From positions 496,001 to 560,000 of the forward strand of contig CAVWNY010000003.1 of the NCBI GenBank assembly GCA_963756545.1: DNA of 64,000 nt, read 5' to 3'. The position numbers and the translations under genes were made by a program. The stretch comes from DATFDN01 sp963756545 (GTDB lineage Bacteria > Pseudomonadota > Alphaproteobacteria > Acetobacterales > Acetobacteraceae). Within the stretch, counting starts at the first letter, position 1. Each line of letters opens with the position of its first letter. The notes under the pieces are model-generated. The model saw only the letters and a program-made list of their open reading frames with translations. It did no database searches and was not told the origin of the DNA. Shown piece after piece: positions 60,958 to 64,000 of the stretch.

Positions 60958-63242
60958 TCGGGCGTAGTTTGCGACGGCAGGAGGATCATCGCCTTCTGAC
61001 CGGCTCGGGCCGCTTCATCGACGACATCGCACCCGAACGCCTGTTGCGCGGCGCCATGGTCCGATCGCCGCACGCCCACGCGCTGATCGAGGCGATCGAG
61101 GCCGACGAAGCGCGCGCCCTGCCCGGCGTGCGCGGCGTGTTCACCGCCTCGGACCTCGACGCCGACGGGATCGGCACCATCCCCTGCACCGCGCAGGTGG
61201 CGACCGTCACGCCGATGATCGTCCCGCCCCGCCCGGCGCTCGCGCGCGCGCGCGTCCGGCATGTGGGCGACCCCGTGGCCTTCGTCGTCGCCGAGACCGA
61301 GGCGCAGGCGCGCGACGCGGCCGAGGCGGTCGTGGTGCACTATCGTCCGCTGCCGGGGGTGACCGACGCGCCGGCGGCGGTGGCCCCGGATGCGCCGCTG
61401 CTGTGGGACGAAGCGCCAGGCAATATTTCGTTCCGATTTCATAAGGGTGACCGCGCGGCGATGGATGCGGCTTTCGCGCGTGCCGCGCATGTCGTCACCC
61501 TTGAACTCGTCAACAATCGGCTGATCATCGCGCCCGTCGAGACGCGCGGCGCGATCGGGCTTTTCGACGCCGCCAGCGACCGCCTGCACCTCATCCTCAG
61601 CGGCGCGAGCGTGCATGGCATCCGCGATGTGCTCGCCGATGCCATCTTCCGCCTGCCGCGCGCGCGCGTGCGCGTCAGCGCGCCCGACGTGGGCGGCGGG
61701 TTCGGCATCAAGAACGCGGTCTATCCCGAACATGTGCTGCTGCTGTGGGCGGCCCGCCGGCTGAACCGCCCGGTGAAATGGATCGCCGATCGTGCGGAGG
61801 ATTTCGCCTCCGCCGCCCAGGGACGCGACAACCACACGTGCGCCCGGCTTGCGCTCGATGCGGACGGTCGGTTTCTGGCGCTCGATGTCGCGACCATCGC
61901 CAATCTCGGCGCCTATGTCGCGGGTTTCGGGCCGGGCACCTCGACCAACGCGCCGTCCACCGCGATGGGCGGCGCGTATGACATCCCTTCCGTGGTCATG
62001 GACGTGCGCGGGGTGCTGACCAACACCGTGCCGATCGACGCCTATCGCGGTGCCGGCAAGCCGGAGGCGAACTACCTGATCGAGCGGCTGGTCGATGCCG
62101 CCGCGCGCGCCCTGTCGCTCGACCCGTTCGTGCTGCGCCGGCGGAACATGATCGCGCGCTTCCCGCACCGGAGCGCGCTCGGCATCACTATCGACGGCGG
62201 CCGCTTTGTTGCCAACCTCGACGCCGCCGAGATCGCCGCCGATCCAGCCGGCTTTGCCGCCCGACGCACCGCGTCGGCGCGGCGCGGAATGCGGCGCGGC
62301 CTGGGCGTCGGCTGCTTCCTGGAAACCGCACGCGGCCAGCCGCACGAGGCGGCCGAGATCCGGTTCGACCCGGGCGGCACGGTGGCGCTGATCGTCGGCA
62401 CGCAATCGAATGGTCAGGGTCACGAGACGGCGTATCCGCAGATCGCCGCCGACCTGCTGGGCCTGCCGTTGGAGGCATTCCGCTACGTGCAGGCCGACAC
62501 GCGGGCGGTCGCGACCGGCGGCGGGCATGGCGGGGCGCGCTCGATGCACATGGGCGGAGCGGCGCTCGTCCGCGCGATCGAGGCGGCGATCGAGAAGGGC
62601 CGTGCGGTCGCGGCGCGCCTGCTGCAAGCCGCGCCCGCGGCCGTGACGTTCGAGGCCGGCCGGTTCACCACGCGCGATGGGCGCGCCGCCGGCCTGCTCG
62701 ATGTCGCGCGCGCCGCGCCCGACTTCGACGCAAGTCTCGACACGCGCGCGGACGTCGCCGACGCCGCGTTCACGTTTCCCAACGGCTGCCACGTCGCCGA
62801 GGTCGAGGTCGATCCTGCGACCGGCGCCGTGACGTTGGAGCGCTATCTCGCCGTCGATGATTTCGGGCGGCTCATCAACCCCATGCTCACCGCCGGACAG
62901 GTGCAGGGCGGCGTGGCGCAGGGGATCGGCCAGGCGTTGCTGGAGCGGACCGTGTACGACACCGCGAGCGGGCAACTGCTCAGCGGCAGCTTCATGGACT
63001 ACGCGATCCCGCGCGCCGACGATCTGCCGTCGCTTGATGTTTCCCTGCCCGGCACGCCGACCGAGGCGAACCCGCTCGGCGTCAAAGGCTCGGGCCAGGC
63101 CGGCGCCATGGCCGCGCCGCAGACGGTGCTGAACGCGATCCTCGACGCGCTGGCCCCGCTCGGCGTCGCGCATCTCGACATGCCGGCAACCCCCGAGGCC
63201 GTGTGGCGCGCGATCCGCTCAGCCGGTGCGCAGCAGGCGTGA
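60954..63242 (+). CDS. Molybdenum hydroxylase large subunit (xanthine dehydrogenase family), Glu-to-Gln variant
   Basis: This 762-residue molybdopterin-binding subunit of the XDH/CO-dehydrogenase/aldehyde oxidase family has GRSLRRQEDHRLLTGSGRFI at the start, VRSPHAHALIEAI near 35, PDVGGGFGIKNAVYPEH near 245, and AYRGAGKPEANYLIERLVDA near 363. The final motif reads GVKGSGQAGAMAAPQ, with Gln at residue 715 where the family normally has the catalytic Glu (GxGEAG). The GTG at 60954 has GGAGG upstream and overlaps the preceding stop. No FAD or [2Fe-2S] subunit genes are adjacent. Activity is uncertain. Confidence 0.88.
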   Translation: MIGRSLRRQEDHRLLTGSGRFIDDIAPERLLRGAMVRSPHAHALIEAIEADEARALPGVRGVFTASDLDADGIGTIPCTAQVATVTPMIVPPRPALARARVRHVGDPVAFVVAETEAQARDAAEAVVVHYRPLPGVTDAPAAVAPDAPLLWDEAPGNISFRFHKGDRAAMDAAFARAAHVVTLELVNNRLIIAPVETRGAIGLFDAASDRLHLILSGASVHGIRDVLADAIFRLPRARVRVSAPDVGGGFGIKNAVYPEHVLLLWAARRLNRPVKWIADRAEDFASAAQGRDNHTCARLALDADGRFLALDVATIANLGAYVAGFGPGTSTNAPSTAMGGAYDIPSVVMDVRGVLTNTVPIDAYRGAGKPEANYLIERLVDAAARALSLDPFVLRRRNMIARFPHRSALGITIDGGRFVANLDAAEIAADPAGFAARRTASARRGMRRGLGVGCFLETARGQPHEAAEIRFDPGGTVALIVGTQSNGQGHETAYPQIAADLLGLPLEAFRYVQADTRAVATGGGHGGARSMHMGGAALVRAIEAAIEKGRAVAARLLQAAPAAVTFEAGRFTTRDGRAAGLLDVARAAPDFDASLDTRADVADAAFTFPNGCHVAEVEVDPATGAVTLERYLAVDDFGRLINPMLTAGQVQGGVAQGIGQALLERTVYDTASGQLLSGSFMDYAIPRADDLPSLDVSLPGTPTEANPLGVKGSGQAGAMAAPQTVLNAILDALAPLGVAHLDMPATPEAVWRAIRSAGAQQA

Positions 63243-63953
63243 GCCGTCGCTGCGAAGCCACAAGATGGCTTCAGCGGCGTGCGGCGTGAGGCGGTCCACC
63301 AGCGCCCAGAACCGCTTGCCGTGGTTCATGTGGCGCAGATGCGCGACCTCGTGCGCGGCGACGTAGTCCTGCACGAAGGCGGGCGCCATCACCAAGCGCC
63401 ACGAGAACGCCAGCGAACCGTCCGACGCGCAGCTTCCCCAGCGGGTGCGCGTATCCTTCACCGACAACCGGCGCGGCACCGCGCCGATGCCCGCCGCCTT
63501 CGCCGAGACCAGCACGGTCAGCCGCCGCCGCGCTTCCGTGCGGAGGAAATCGAGCACGCGACGTCGCAAAAACTCGGGCGCGCCGCTCACGCGCAGCTCG
63601 TCCGCCTCGACCCAGGCGCCACGGCGCGCGGCGGGGATGTGGCGGATGCGGTGCGGCCGGCCATCGATCGGAACGGTCGCCCCGTCAGTGAACGGCACCG
63701 CGCTCGGTAGTTGCGCCAGCCGGTCTCTCACCCACTCGGCATTGCTCATTAGCAGCGCCACGCCCGCGCCGCGCGCCGCGCGCATCGGCAACGTGACCAC
63801 GACGGCGCCGCCGCACGGGTCGATGCGCAGGCTGACGCGCCGCGCGCGTGGGCTCCGCCGCCACTCGATCTGCGCGGGCCCGCCGGGCAGCGGGATCATC
63901 TCGGCGTGCGGCTCCATCCTCGCCAGCAAGCGGATGGCGGTCCGATTCGTCAA
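63219..63953 (-). CDS. YgjP-like M48-type metallopeptidase domain protein
   Basis: This 244-residue protein has the YgjP/DUF45 signature: DTRTRWGSCASDGSLAFSWR (168-187), then the zinc site HEVAH (201-205) with a third His in MNHGKRFW (211). The N-terminal half carries SPRARRVSLRIDP, also typical. These cytoplasmic proteins are predicted zinc peptidases, and most members have no known substrate. A Met at residue 13 is an alternative start. The 3' end overlaps the convergent molybdenum hydroxylase gene by 24 bases. Confidence 0.9.
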   Translation of the reverse strand: MTNRTAIRLLARMEPHAEMIPLPGGPAQIEWRRSPRARRVSLRIDPCGGAVVVTLPMRAARGAGVALLMSNAEWVRDRLAQLPSAVPFTDGATVPIDGRPHRIRHIPAARRGAWVEADELRVSGAPEFLRRRVLDFLRTEARRRLTVLVSAKAAGIGAVPRRLSVKDTRTRWGSCASDGSLAFSWRLVMAPAFVQDYVAAHEVAHLRHMNHGKRFWALVDRLTPHAAEAILWLRSDGSRLLRTG

Positions 63954-64000
63954 TCATAATCAACGCGCGGCCAGGCGGGGCTGCGTTTGATCGGAGCCTT

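Overview
The window is GC-rich, densely packed chromosomal DNA from an alphaproteobacterium, most likely of the Rhodospirillales (Acetobacteraceae-like). This rests on base composition, many ATGA/GTGA/TTGA overlaps between genes, an enolase-ftsB-pdhA-pdhB(lipoyl)-pdhC-lpd block, the purC-purS-purQ-purL-bolA-grxD order and the argH-lptM pair. No rRNA, tRNA, CRISPR array or prophage was found. No species can be named from the sequence alone.

Layout. 1-10.1 kb: the 5' end of an M3 oligopeptidase, an acyl-CoA ligase, a DUF2254 membrane protein, a complete peptide/nickel-type ABC importer (ATPase, binding protein, two permeases, second ATPase) and a ChrA-type transporter. 10.1-14.5 kb, minus strand: a CoA-thioester cluster (CaiB-type CoA-transferase, LysR regulator, MFS carrier, CitE-like lyase). 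14.6-16.9 kb: a cobalamin riboswitch in front of a BtuB-like TonB-dependent receptor. 16.9-20.8 kb: efflux genes (FUSC protein, an EmrA-type adaptor broken by two +1 frameshifts, an EmrB-type pump). 20.8-25.6 kb: a methionine-cycle locus, with an ArsR-plus-methyltransferase regulator of the SahR type, a palindromic operator, B12-dependent methionine synthase and a divergent small CxCC protein. 25.8-31.4 kb: a PHB-depolymerase-type esterase with a ribbon-helix-helix regulator, a CDF metal transporter, TonB, PduO-type cobalamin adenosyltransferase, an MFS protein and a tiny His-rich exported protein. 31.4-35.2 kb, minus strand: a catabolic-looking operon (MHS carrier, two SDR dehydrogenases, a PuuE-like deacetylase).

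35.4-49 kb: TlpA thioredoxin, argH, lptM, an exported Pro-rich protein, enolase, ftsB, a glycosyltransferase, the whole pyruvate dehydrogenase complex with E3, and an orphan ABC permease pair. 49.1-54 kb: purine genes and the BolA/monothiol glutaredoxin pair. 54-57.5 kb: a GT39-type membrane glycosyltransferase touched by two repeat families, then a lower-GC insert with a secreted trypsin-like protease and an internally deleted IS5-family element. 57.5-64 kb: a BNR-repeat protein, a DUF1330 protein, an Ldh-family oxidoreductase, a COG4705 membrane protein, a single-subunit molybdenum hydroxylase whose usual catalytic Glu reads Gln, and a YgjP-like metalloprotease.

Functional links. Cobalamin recurs: uptake (receptor under a riboswitch, TonB), adenosylation (PduO) and use (MetH). 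Two families of palindromic, REP-like intergenic repeats are scattered through the window, often just 3' of stop codons. One family keeps its stems by compensatory changes. The observations most worth follow-up are the SahR-like operator shared with a degenerate G3E/COG0523-like CxCC protein, the paired +1 frameshifts at near-identical sites in emrA, the covarying palindromes, and the Glu-to-Gln change in the molybdenum hydroxylase.
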